Counted from the first letter of the stretch, positions 27,047-35,913 are shown. The stretch is DNA of 64,000 nucleotides from Ruegeria atlantica (GCF_013032505.1 NZ_WQCG01000003.1:558001-622000); one strand, 5' to 3'. The notes: generated by a model not told the origin, from the letters alone. Numbers and translations: made by a program.

Positions 27047-27915
27047 GGATAGATGCGCATCACCATCTGTGGGACCTGTCCGCCGTGACCTATCCATGGC
27101 TCATGGAAAAAGGCGTCCCGCGCTTTTTCGGTGATCCCACCCCGATTCAACGGAACTATTTACTGCCGGAATTTCGCGCAGATGCCGAAGCTCAGGGTTT
27201 CAAGGCGTCGGTGCACATTCAGGTTGGCGCAGCCGACCCGTGGGCCGAGGCGCAATGGGTTCAATCAGTGGCCGACCAGTTCCCGGACTGGCCCTTGGTG
27301 CAAGTCGCCTTCTGCGATCTGACAGCAGACGATCTGGACGCGCAACTAGACCGCCTGCAAACGCTACAGTCTGTACGCGGCGTGCGTCAGATCATCGGTC
27401 GTGCACCGGGTGAAGACTCGATCACCGGCACGAACGCGTTGCTTCATAACCCAAAGTTTTTGGCCGGACTGAAACAACTGGGCACACGCGGCCTGTCTTT
27501 CGACCTTCAACTACTGCCCGAGTTGATGGATATGACCGCAGATGTACTGTCTCAAGCTCCGGAAACCCCGATCGCTCTTTGCCACGCAGGGTCCCCCCAC
27601 GATCGAACATTACTAGGTTTGCAGAAATGGGCAGATGCGTTAAAGGCGTTATCAAATCAGCCCCAAGCCTATTGCAAACTGTCCGGCCTCGGAATGTTTG
27701 AACACAACTGGAGCGCTGAAAGCGTCTCACCAATCGTCTCAACCTGCCTGTCACAGTTTGGCGCAGAACGCTGCATGTTCGGATCGAATTTTCCGGTCGA
27801 TAGCCTAAGTTCAACCTACCAAGAGGTCGTTCGCCGGCACCAAGAACTGATCCCGACCTCAAACCAGAGCGAAGTGTTCCACGGCACCGCAAAACGGTTC
27901 TATCGCTTTGAATAG
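27043..27915 (+). CDS. Amidohydrolase-family lactonase-type hydrolase
   Basis: This 290-residue TIM-barrel hydrolase belongs to the amidohydrolase-2 group, which holds sugar lactonases and 2-pyrone-4,6-dicarboxylate lactonase. The opening IDAHHHLWD carries the H6-x-H8 metal-binding pair. Later barrel motifs are IALCHAGSPHD and CMFGSNFPVDS, which contain the catalytic histidine and aspartate. It is cytoplasmic. The ATGA overlap with the SnoaL gene makes them a two-gene operon under the same divergent promoter. A lactone-opening step after oxidation of a sugar-like alcohol is a reasonable inference. Confidence 0.82.
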   Translation: MRIDAHHHLWDLSAVTYPWLMEKGVPRFFGDPTPIQRNYLLPEFRADAEAQGFKASVHIQVGAADPWAEAQWVQSVADQFPDWPLVQVAFCDLTADDLDAQLDRLQTLQSVRGVRQIIGRAPGEDSITGTNALLHNPKFLAGLKQLGTRGLSFDLQLLPELMDMTADVLSQAPETPIALCHAGSPHDRTLLGLQKWADALKALSNQPQAYCKLSGLGMFEHNWSAESVSPIVSTCLSQFGAERCMFGSNFPVDSLSSTYQEVVRRHQELIPTSNQSEVFHGTAKRFYRFE

Positions 27916-28039
27916 AAGCAAGTTCTTCAGCCTTATTTCAGCGATATCTTCTCGACGGAAATTCCCGAAAGTGAGCCCAATCCGATCAACGCATTGCAAA
28001 CGAACTTCAGTATTTGGAGCTTTGGTTATCTGCCGCAAG

Positions 28040-29050
28040 CGTGCATTTCACGCTTACGGTTCCGGACCACTTGTTCCAGGGCATTTCCGCGTTGCCGTAA
28101 TTGCACTCGTAAAATCGATGATGAAGCTGGTGAAAAAATGCGCCGATCAGCAAGGCCTGACGATCACGCGCCCAAATCACCTCATATCCCGAATGCTAAG
28201 AAGCCGCGCCCAGCATCAACCAGTAGCCGAGGAAAATCATGTGAACGGGGTGGCTGGGTAAGATCAGCACGACCAGAATAGCGCTGAGATATCCAAAGGA
28301 TTCGACCGGATGCATCGACATGCCCGACCAGGGCCCGGTGTTGACGTTGCGGTGATGCACGGCGTGGACGTGCCGGTAAATGAATGGCTGATGCAGAAAC
28401 AGGTGAACGACGTAAAAGTGAAAGCTCTGCCAAAGCGCCAGTATCGGGAACAGCAAAATGAACCACACAGGTTGCACAGCAAAGCTGAGCGTGCCGATAT
28501 AGTCGTTCGCGTACATCCAGCGCAGGAAACACTCGAACAACGACAGGATCGGCGCACCAAAGACCATCGCGTATTACATGTTGTCCCAGGCCTGATAGCC
28601 GTACTTATACAGCGCATTCTTGCGCTTCATATAAGGTCGGGGATCGTATTTCAGCAGTTTGCCTTGCCCGTCTATGCCGTAGAACCACGTATGCAGCCCG
28701 CCAGCGGCGATCAGCAACAAAACCCAGATGCGAATGAACACGGATGACATCCAGCCAAGCGAGAATGTCGCCTGATCAGCCCCGACAGGCTGCATCCAGA
28801 ATGCCACCAGAAATGCCAGCGCAAGAAAGATCGAACGGTCCGAGAATTGCAGCTAGTTCTGCCAGATCCATTTGCCTATCACGCCAGGTTTTGGGGCCAG
28901 TGCCAATAGGGTGCATGCTTTGCCGGAAGTCCCGGGTGCCAATGCCATTCGCTGCTCATGGGGCTGGGTTCCTCGGCAGCATGGGCGACTTTTTTTGCGG
29001 TCGTATCAGCGGTCGCCACGAGGTTGCCATTCCTGAAGAAATGTACCTTT
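28040..29050 (-). pseudogene. Sterol desaturase / fatty-acid hydroxylase gene, inactivated
   Basis: On the minus strand the protein can be followed through three frames. An N-terminal piece contains AAEEPSPMSSEWHWHPGLPA. After a frameshift near 28890 come PGVIGKWIWQN, a TAG, then LQFSDRSIFLALAFLVAFW. The next stretch runs to YGYQAWDNM, where an in-frame TAA stands, then YAMVFGAPILSL through HFYVVH and HAVHHRN. A second frameshift near 28190 follows, then HQLHHRFYECNYG and AEMPWNKWSG. All three histidine boxes of this membrane di-iron family survive. At least two nonsense codons and two frameshifts mean it cannot make protein. Confidence 0.8.
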
Positions 29051-29084
29051 TTTGATCAGGATGAGGCCGGAGGCGGCTCGTACG

Positions 29085-29284
29085 GGTATTTACGAGATGG
29101 GCGGCAACGCATTCCAATTCGACCGCACAAGCACCAGCGTCTTAAGGCCGACGCAAATCCTCGGCCAATTGCAGTGCTTCGTCCGCCGTGCGGCCTGAGC
29201 CGCGGCAGTTTCGGTGCGGTTCACGGCAGTTGTTTGCGCTAATTTACGCTTGCTTTTGCCCGCCTTTATATCCGCCACAGTCAA
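29085..29284 (-). pseudogene. Remnant of a PanB-like (ketopantoate hydroxymethyltransferase-like) gene
   Basis: The start MTVADIKAGKSKRKLAQTTA with VNRTETAAAQAA resembles the N-terminus of stand-alone PanB-like proteins. Shortly after, in another frame, ADEALQLAEDLRR and DAGACAVELECVAAHL resemble a region normally about 150 residues farther on. So an internal deletion plus frameshift is inferred, and the C-terminus is missing. It follows the desaturase remnant's 5' end on the same strand. Confidence 0.5.
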
Positions 29285-29355
29285 GTTGCGCGTCGCCGGG
29301 TGCCCACAAATGTGTAGATCCGTTTCAAAACAGCCTCGCCGTTTTATTCAGCCGC

Positions 29356-30309
29356 CTAGAGTTCTGCCCCCTGCGGGATCACCTCGTAACCAGGTTCTTC
29401 CGGCTCATCATCCATCATTTCCGGCGGAAAACCCGGAGCGAGAATTTCCAGGCCGGTCGCCTCTTCCAAGCGTTTGATGATGTTGGGCGAAAAGCAGCGC
29501 TCGCCATAGCGCTCGATGCCGTCCTCGAAAATCTGCACCAGCATAGGCGAGATTTCCAGTGGCACGTTGTGGCGGTCGGCCACCTGCTGGAACAGACCGG
29601 CATCCTTTTTGACTAAGTCCATGGTAAAGGAAATGTCCCGGCTGCCGTTCAGGATCACTTGGCTTTCGGTTTCATGTACGAATGACGTGCCAGAGCTGAT
29701 TTTCATCGCTTCATAGGTCGTGTTCAGGTCCATACCGGCTGCTTTGGCGGTGACCAGCGCTTCGCAGCAGGTGACAAGATTGGCGGTCGCCAGATAGTTC
29801 GTCACAACCTTGAGAACTGAAGCCGATCCCAGATCGCCCGTGTGCAGAATGCGCCGACCCATGGTTTTCAGAAACGGCGCTATGCGGTCAAACGTGGCAC
29901 GGTCGCACCCCGCAAAGATCGAGATATTGCCCGTCGCCGCACGGTGGCATCCGCCCGAAACCGGGCAATCCACGGCTGCACCGCCTGCGTCCATCACCAT
30001 TGCACCCAGGCGTTTGACCTCGGCCTCATCGGTGGTGGACATCTCCATCCAGATCTTGCCCTCTTTCACCTCGGGCAGCATCTGCTGCATGACAGCGTCC
30101 GAGGCGACAGGCGATGGCAGACAGGTAATAACGGCATCGCAATCGCGCATCAGCTGCGCCGGGCTTTCCCCACGGGTTGCCCCGCGCGAGACGAAATCAT
30201 CCACAAGCTCAGCGTTGAGGTCATGAACCGTCAGATCAATGCCGTTACGCAGCAAACTGCCGCTGAGTTTCCCACCAACGTTTCCAAGACCAATGAAGCC
30301 AACTTTCAT
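29356..30309 (-). CDS. NAD(P)-dependent 3-hydroxyisobutyrate dehydrogenase-family oxidoreductase
   Basis: The start is the ATG at 30309 (MKVGFIGLGNVGG), with AGGGAG upstream, giving 317 residues; a longer reading would cross the LysR promoter. The Rossmann motif is GLGNVGG. The substrate-binding DCPVSGGCHRA is at about 120. The catalytic lysine segment LKVVTNYLATANLV is at about 170, where the K-x-x-N pattern holds as VVTNYL. It is a beta-hydroxyacid dehydrogenase. It is divergent from a LysR gene and probably controlled by it. The sequence is not close to the dehydrogenase remnant at 6250-6594. Confidence 0.87.
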   Translation of the reverse strand: MKVGFIGLGNVGGKLSGSLLRNGIDLTVHDLNAELVDDFVSRGATRGESPAQLMRDCDAVITCLPSPVASDAVMQQMLPEVKEGKIWMEMSTTDEAEVKRLGAMVMDAGGAAVDCPVSGGCHRAATGNISIFAGCDRATFDRIAPFLKTMGRRILHTGDLGSASVLKVVTNYLATANLVTCCEALVTAKAAGMDLNTTYEAMKISSGTSFVHETESQVILNGSRDISFTMDLVKKDAGLFQQVADRHNVPLEISPMLVQIFEDGIERYGERCFSPNIIKRLEEATGLEILAPGFPPEMMDDEPEEPGYEVIPQGAEL

Positions 30310-30348
30310 GCGCACATCTCCCTGTTTCATTTCCCGCCTGATGATCGG

Positions 30349-30364
30349 CAATGAAGTTTCATTG
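30349..30364. promoter_or_regulatory. Candidate LysR operator
   Basis: CAATGAAGTTTCATTG is a perfect 16-bp inverted repeat in the divergent promoter between the dehydrogenase and LysR genes. Place and symmetry fit a LysR binding site; which protein binds it is inferred. Confidence 0.5.
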
Positions 30365-30442
30365 AAAAAGCTACAGACGTTGATGGCATTGTGTAAAACG
30401 AATAAAAGTGACACGTATCGGCGAAAATTTTCGGTGCTAAGA

Positions 30443-31318
30443 ATGCCGCAATCTCCTAACCCTATTTGGCTTCGATCATTTGAATGCGCCGCGCGGCATC
30501 TCAGCTTTACGACGGCCGCGGCCGAGTTGGGTATCACTCAATCGGCGCTCAGCCTTCATGTCCGCTCATTGGAGGCGCAACTTGGCTGCCCCTTGTTCTA
30601 TCGCGCCGCACGCAACCTGAGCCTGACCGAAGTTGGGCAGGCTTATGCTTTTTCTGTGCGGCAAGCCCTGAGAGATATCGATCTGTCAACGATCAGTCTA
30701 TTCGGATCAAACCAGACGAACGAGCTGGTCGTGCGCGCGCCAATATCTACGGCAACCTTGTTTCTTGCTCACAGGCTGCCCGAGTTCTTACGTGTGCATC
30801 CCGATATTACCATAAAGCTGGTCTCGAACATTTGGGCTGAATCCGCAGGTCGCGAAAATGTCGATGTCGAATTGCGGGTAGGCAGCGGCGAATGGAATGA
30901 CTTCCCTGTTCGGAAGTTATCCGATGAAAGTATCGTCCCGATAGCCCCAAAGGTATCTGGGGATAAACGCCCTTCCACCGAAACTCTGCAGCAGCGGCCA
31001 CTAATTCACATTCTGGGATTCCAGCAAATGTGGGAACGTTATTTTTCCGCAGTCGGGGTTCAGCAAACCCAATACGCATCAACTTTTGTGGTCGACACGA
31101 CGATTGCCGCTGTGGACATCGTTGCCGCAGGTGGCGGCAATGCGATCGTTATCGAGAAGTTTGCCAAGACCGCCATTGAGACCGGAAGAAAGGTCGCCAT
31201 TGTTGGTGAAGCTGTCCCAATAGAACAAAGCCACTATTTGGTTGCGGGGCAAAACTCAAAAGCAGATGCGGCGGCCAAACAGCGTTTTGAAGCTTGGCTG
31301 GAAGACATCTTTCGGTGA
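30443..31318 (+). CDS. LysR-family transcriptional regulator
   Basis: I start at the ATG at 30443 (MPQSPNPIWLRSF; 291 residues), since a longer frame from 30239 overlaps the dehydrogenase gene. The winged helix is at about residues 9-60 (FTTAAAELGITQSALSLHV). The effector domain contains the segments VSNIWAESAGRENVDV and AIETGRKVAIVG. It is a paralogue of the LysR protein at 8170-9039, with about the same length and many shared blocks. It probably controls the divergent dehydrogenase gene. Confidence 0.9.
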   Translation: MPQSPNPIWLRSFECAARHLSFTTAAAELGITQSALSLHVRSLEAQLGCPLFYRAARNLSLTEVGQAYAFSVRQALRDIDLSTISLFGSNQTNELVVRAPISTATLFLAHRLPEFLRVHPDITIKLVSNIWAESAGRENVDVELRVGSGEWNDFPVRKLSDESIVPIAPKVSGDKRPSTETLQQRPLIHILGFQQMWERYFSAVGVQQTQYASTFVVDTTIAAVDIVAAGGGNAIVIEKFAKTAIETGRKVAIVGEAVPIEQSHYLVAGQNSKADAAAKQRFEAWLEDIFR

Positions 31319-31388
31319 ACCAGAGCAAATCCCGTTCCTGCAAACGTCTGGTGCACGCGGGTGCGCAGTTCTTCTTTGAAAAACCAAA

Positions 31389-32099
31389 CTACTGCGCCAG
31401 AGCTGCGTCCAACCGCGCCGAACTACAGAAACACCGTTTGGCATACTCGATCTTTCGGATAGATCCTGCATCAAGACCAATGGCTTTGCCGCAATCTTCG
31501 CGCGCGGCACCCGCCATCTGAAATGCGGGACCGTTTCGACCGGAATTTGTCAGTTGGTCATATTGAGCAACGGCGACTTGCAAACGAGCCGTCAGATCAG
31601 TCTGCAGTTCGTCCCCAACGGCGCTTTCTGACAGCGCAAAGTCCCGATAACTGCGACAGGCCGCCAGTATGTCTGCCAGACCGACTGTAACGCGGCGATT
31701 GCGACGCTCTGCTGTCGTGACGGCTATCAGAAGGTCAGTCTTGCCGCGGCTCGAGATATCTCCAATCTGATCGACGGAAACTCCGACTTCGACAAGGGCT
31801 CGTGCGACCGTACTCGCACGCCTTTGCCCCAGATCCTGATTATAGCCCGAGGATCCAACAGCGTCCGTATAGCCGACCACTACAGTCGGTTTGTAACTGT
31901 CGGTGGCCTTCAGGCACCGGCTTTCAAAAAGTGACACAGATAGCCATCTCGTCAATTTGACTTGTAAACTGCCGGGGTATTGGCAACCCAAATCGAAGCC
32001 GACAATCCGCATGAAGATGTGGACATAACACGCACACAAAATGGCCAGAACCCTCGGTTTCCTGCCGACAGAACGGTCCGGAAATAACTGAATTGCCAC
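31389..32099 (-). pseudogene. OmpA-family protein gene with a damaged 5' half
   Basis: The 3' part is a good OmpA peptidoglycan-binding domain: TVVVGYTDAVGSSGYNQDL, RRASTVARALVEVGV and NRRVTVGL, then a C-terminal tail typical of Rhodobacteraceae members (EYAKRCFCSSARL). Upstream of ATDSYKP the frame turns unlike the family. IVGFDLG in this frame and QIDEMAICV in a neighbouring frame are the expected strand and helix of the domain. So two nearby frameshifts are likely and no signal peptide can be found. It probably no longer yields a functional envelope protein. Confidence 0.6.
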
Positions 32100-32277
32100 G
32101 GGCAGTTTCGTACACTGTTACGCAGTCAGGCGGGAGCCACCTGCCCTTCGGTCAACGCTCTTCCTCGCTCGCCAGAATGCGAAAACTTCGCCAAAATGGC
32201 GGAAACACAAACGAAGTAGCGTTTCCCATCTGCATTTAACAAGCGTTGAAATAGCGACGACGCCAACCACCGTTGTA

Positions 32278-32580
32278 TCATTTCTTTCGCAAATATGCCC
32301 AAGAGACGTATCCCTTTAGCCCTCGCGCACGTTTCAAGGAAACGCGACACCAACGGGTTCCACCGGTCTGCTCGCAAGTGTGAACGCGTAAGGCGGTTCC
32401 ATTTGGAAGACCAACAATCACGTTAAAACCTGTTCCCGGCCCGGCACGCATTTTCAGCATGTCACCATCTTCAACGCCAAAAACTTCATACTGTCCAAGC
32501 GAGGCAGCGGCTGCAGATTCCGTGTTTACAATCGCGGCCATTAAGAGTGCCGCCAGGGGTAGTACTTTTGCGCTGCGCAT
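32278..32580 (-). CDS. Secreted bacterial SH3-domain protein
   Basis: This 100-residue protein has a Sec signal peptide of about 25 residues (VLPLAALLMAAIVNTESAAAA). A single SH3b domain follows (LKMRAGPGTGFNVIVGLPNG; RWCRVSLKRARGLKGYVSW). Two cysteines in HTCEQTGGTRWC may form a disulfide. Such small periplasmic proteins bind cell-wall material or have unknown roles. It is a single gene between the OmpA and AraC remnants. Confidence 0.82.
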   Translation of the reverse strand: MRSAKVLPLAALLMAAIVNTESAAAASLGQYEVFGVEDGDMLKMRAGPGTGFNVIVGLPNGTALRVHTCEQTGGTRWCRVSLKRARGLKGYVSWAYLRKK

Positions 32581-32689
32581 TGCGATATCCTGCTTGTTGC
32601 CTCGCTGGCAATCGTAGCGGTTCGATCCATCAAGAGGAACCGCCCTTTCGCCGCATTGAAGAACAACTGCCGGACTTTCTTGTCCTCAA

Positions 32690-33073
32690 ATGCAGTGTTT
32701 AAGAAGTTTCATTCACAAAAATCAGAGTGCCGAACTATCCGAACACATCCGTGCCCGAGAGACAAATAAACCCGACCCGAACCATTGGCGGCAGGTTTCC
32801 GCACTTGTCAGACATCAATTCCATCGAAACGACGCTTCCATTGATGCGATAGCCCGCTCGTTGGATATTGCGATCCGTGCGCTTCGACGCAAACTTGAGG
32901 GTGAGGGTTTGCAGTTTCGCCAGATTGTCAGCTATGTACGGATTGGCTGGACCAAAGAACCGCTTTCGATAGAGACGGTTTCAGGGATTGTCTTGATGCT
33001 GGGCTATGAGACTGCAAACATTCAGTTTGGCTTGGGATCGACAGACAGACAACATCCCGACGCTTTTCTATGA
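32690..33073 (+). pseudogene. AraC-family regulator fragment
   Basis: The 127-codon frame holds only the C-terminal DNA-binding part of an AraC-type regulator. The first helix-turn-helix is ASIDAIARSLDIAIRALRRK, with FRQIVSYVRI. The second is SIETVSGIVLMLGYETA. The linker helix between them is shortened by several residues, and the family's closing SPxxYR segment is altered. The roughly 170-residue sensor domain is absent. It is best seen as a truncated remnant. It overlaps the IclR gene end by six bases, convergently. Confidence 0.6.
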
Positions 33074-33847
33074 CGAAAGCAATCCCGATAGTTTGGTTGC
33101 TCCAAACTGCAATAGCGCTAGGAATTGCTCCAAACTCCGCATTTCGTGGCGCTGGGTTGGCGCGTGAACAGACAGTGTTGCCACAAGACGATTGTTCATA
33201 TCCAGGACGGGGACAGCTATCGCGGTCATCCCGGGCATGAATTCCTCGTCGTCCGTTGAGTATCCTTTTTGGGCGATACCCAAGATCTCGGCGCGCAATG
33301 CTTCTGGGTCAGTTATTGTTTTTTGGGTGTTCGGGTTAAGCTTACGGGCGGAAAGAAACCCATCCAGCGTGTTTTGACGAAGCGTGGATAGGTACATCTT
33401 TCCGCTGGCAGTGCAATGAAACGGAACCTGAGTGCCAATCGGCAATTGAATCCTCAGGGGCCATTCCGTTTCTACCCGGTCCAGATAGATCATTCCTTCC
33501 CGGTCCGGGATGGCGAGGTTGCAGGTTTCGCCAATTTCGTCGGCGACGCCCCGGAGGATTGCGAGACGAGCCGTTCGAAGGTGCTCTGATGACACCGTGT
33601 TTACTGAAAGCTCTCGCAACCGTGGTCCGGGTCCATACGACCGGCCATCGAGGTCTCGTTGAAGGAACCCTTCGGCCTCAGCCGTTTGAAGCAACCGATG
33701 GACCGTTGGTTTTGCCAGACCCAATGATTCTATCAGGTCTGACGGTTTGACTGCGACACCGCGCCTTGCAACCTCTTCAAGGAGAAATAGCAAACGCAGG
33801 TTCGTCGGGATTTGGGTTTCTTTCTCTCGTGTATCTGCGTTTGCCAT
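33068..33847 (-). CDS. IclR-family transcriptional regulator
   Basis: This 259-residue regulator has a winged helix at about 15-75 (RRGVAVKPSDLIESLGLAKPT) and an effector domain (CNLAIPDREGMIYLDRVE; FHCTASGKMYLSTL; GYSTDDEEFMPGMTAIAVPV). It lies 11 bases downstream of the TRAP large-subunit gene, so it is the last gene of the TRAP operon. It probably governs that operon and the divergent GMC oxidoreductase. Confidence 0.93.
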   Translation of the reverse strand: MANADTREKETQIPTNLRLLFLLEEVARRGVAVKPSDLIESLGLAKPTVHRLLQTAEAEGFLQRDLDGRSYGPGPRLRELSVNTVSSEHLRTARLAILRGVADEIGETCNLAIPDREGMIYLDRVETEWPLRIQLPIGTQVPFHCTASGKMYLSTLRQNTLDGFLSARKLNPNTQKTITDPEALRAEILGIAQKGYSTDDEEFMPGMTAIAVPVLDMNNRLVATLSVHAPTQRHEMRSLEQFLALLQFGATKLSGLLSS

Positions 33848-33858
33848 TCCGCTAAACT

Positions 33859-35217
33859 CTAGTTGTTTGGCAGAAGTATCAAGGCCAGATCAGGCACCAG
33901 AGAAACCAAAATCCATACAGAGAGCAGAGCCACAAGGTACGGAACGGTGTAGCGCAGCAGCCGGAAGTACGGCACACCTGTCACACCTGACGCAACATAG
34001 AGGTTCAGACCATATGGCGGCGTGATGAACCCAATCGAGGCACCCACAAGGAAAATCACCGAAAAATGGATCGGGTCGACCCCTACGGACGCAGCAATCG
34101 GTGCGAGGATCGGCGCAAGGATGATCGTCACCGGTAAGCTTTCCAGAACCATGCCTGAGAAAAAGACAATGACCATCGATGTGAACAGTACCGCGTAATA
34201 CCCACCCATCGAGGTCACGAAATCTCCGATCGTTTGTTGTGCGCCAAGCAAAGACAAGATCTGTTGCATAACAACCGAGATCGCAATCAGAGGGGCCAGA
34301 ATGCCGGTGATCTGGGCCGAACGGATCACGATCGAAGGTATCTCAGGGATCGTAAATCCTTCTACGACGAACATTTCAGCAAAGCTCTTTTCGGTGGGTG
34401 AAACATCGTCGCGCGCACCCATTATTCTGTTGATCGGATAACTGACCAATCCGGCGATCACACAGAAGCCAACTGTGACGCCCGCAGCCTCGGTGGGGGA
34501 GAATTTGCCAGTATAAATGCCCCAAAGCACAAGCCCGATGGCAAAAAACCCAAGCCAGGCGCCGAAGGCAGTTTTTAGGATCCGGTTCAGTTGCAGCGGT
34601 ATCAGGTGGCCCCAGCCGTTGATCCGGCAAATGATCCAGCATGCAAACTGCATGCCAAAGACCATCAGCGCGCCTGGCAGGATACCGGCGACAAACAGCT
34701 CGGAGATGGGAAGGTTCATCAGGAACCCGTAGACGATGAAGATGATTGATGGGGGGATGATGATCCCGACCGTACCACCCGCCGCCGCGGTGGCCGCGCT
34801 GAAGCGTTCGTCATAGCCGCCTTTGACCATTTCTGGATGCAGCATCGAACCGATCGTTGCGGTCGTGGCCGAGTTTGATCCTGAAATTGCAGCAAACAGA
34901 CCGCACGCGCCAAGCGATGCCATCGCCAGACCGCCACGTATCCAGCCCAGACAGGAATATGCGAAATCGCTCAGTCTTCGTGCGATGCCCGACTTGTTGA
35001 TCAGGTCACCTGTCAGGATGAACAGCGGCATCGCCAGCAGGGCAAAACCCTTGTTGAAGACGTTCAGCAATTCCGCGCCCATGTTGTCGAGCGTCAAGCC
35101 CAAAACGAATGAGCATCCGATGACCCAGTATCCGATGACCAACAGCACCGGCACGCCCAACATGAACAGAAACGTCACGCCCAGCGAAATAAGTGTAACT
35201 AAAGTTCCGTCTGTCAT
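33859..35217 (-). CDS. dctM: TRAP transporter large permease subunit
   Basis: This 452-residue inner-membrane protein has about 12-13 helices and the DctM signatures FAAISGSNSATTATIGS, GGTVGIIIPPS and GASIGFITPPYG. It carries the Na+-coupled substrate path of the TRAP system with the small subunit and binding protein encoded upstream. Its ATG shares a base with the small-subunit stop (TGATG). The substrate is unknown; TRAP systems import carboxylates and other organic acids. Confidence 0.95.
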   Translation of the reverse strand: MTDGTLVTLISLGVTFLFMLGVPVLLVIGYWVIGCSFVLGLTLDNMGAELLNVFNKGFALLAMPLFILTGDLINKSGIARRLSDFAYSCLGWIRGGLAMASLGACGLFAAISGSNSATTATIGSMLHPEMVKGGYDERFSAATAAAGGTVGIIIPPSIIFIVYGFLMNLPISELFVAGILPGALMVFGMQFACWIICRINGWGHLIPLQLNRILKTAFGAWLGFFAIGLVLWGIYTGKFSPTEAAGVTVGFCVIAGLVSYPINRIMGARDDVSPTEKSFAEMFVVEGFTIPEIPSIVIRSAQITGILAPLIAISVVMQQILSLLGAQQTIGDFVTSMGGYYAVLFTSMVIVFFSGMVLESLPVTIILAPILAPIAASVGVDPIHFSVIFLVGASIGFITPPYGLNLYVASGVTGVPYFRLLRYTVPYLVALLSVWILVSLVPDLALILLPNN

Positions 35218-35882
35218 CAGTCTGCCCCTATCACGGCCTGCTTGATCAGCGGCTCTCCGGTTTTCCAGTTGTGCAAGTCGTCAGCAAGGTTTTGAAACAC
35301 ACGGCCAACCATCAGAAAGAAAGACACTGGCGCGGCCAACAGAAACCACCATTGCATGATGTTGTCTGTCCCAAGGACGATCTGAAAGTTCGAGGCTGAC
35401 AGCGCAACGAGGCGTGTTGTGGTCACAATGACGATTACTGCAAAGACGAACCACAAAATGGCATCCAGAAACAGACAGGCCAGTTGACCGCCGCGTGGCA
35501 TCGCGGTGCGAAACTCGCTGAAACTTAGATGCGTGCGCAGGCGGACATTATAGGACGCACCAAACCAGGCCATTATCATGAACAGAAGCGGAGGAATGGT
35601 GGTGGACCAGGGTTCCTGGTCGTTAAAGACAAAGCGGTCAATCACACCCCAAAAGATGATCAGCGCAATGGCAAGGTAGGAATAGACCATGATCGACCGT
35701 TCGAAGTGGCGTTCAACAAAGGGCACTTTGCGATAGATCAGCATTACAAGAAAACCGCCGAGCGCGGCGGCAACAGTGCCCACAACCCAGGCGGCGTCAG
35801 ATTCCAATGCGGATTGGATTTCGAATGAATCGCGAGTGAGCAAGGCGCTGAATATCGCCCCGATATCTGCCCATAGTGACAT
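35217..35882 (-). CDS. dctQ: TRAP transporter small permease subunit
   Basis: This 221-residue protein has four principal membrane helices (VGTVAAALGGFLVMLIY; ALIIFWGVIDRFVF; FVFAVIVIVTTTRLV; WWFLLAAPVSFFLMVGR) and the DctQ form. It is somewhat longer than average because of the central cytoplasmic region. GGGAGGA precedes the ATG. It partners the large subunit gene with which it overlaps. Confidence 0.9.
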   Translation of the reverse strand: MSLWADIGAIFSALLTRDSFEIQSALESDAAWVVGTVAAALGGFLVMLIYRKVPFVERHFERSIMVYSYLAIALIIFWGVIDRFVFNDQEPWSTTIPPLLFMIMAWFGASYNVRLRTHLSFSEFRTAMPRGGQLACLFLDAILWFVFAVIVIVTTTRLVALSASNFQIVLGTDNIMQWWFLLAAPVSFFLMVGRVFQNLADDLHNWKTGEPLIKQAVIGAD

Positions 35883-35913
35883 GAACCCCGTCCTCCCAGT
35901 CGGTGCTTAGAGA

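Noticed and set aside
30239..30442. Longer N-terminus for the LysR gene
   Set aside because: It would overlap the dehydrogenase gene and the palindromic promoter; LysR homology begins right after the ATG at 30443.
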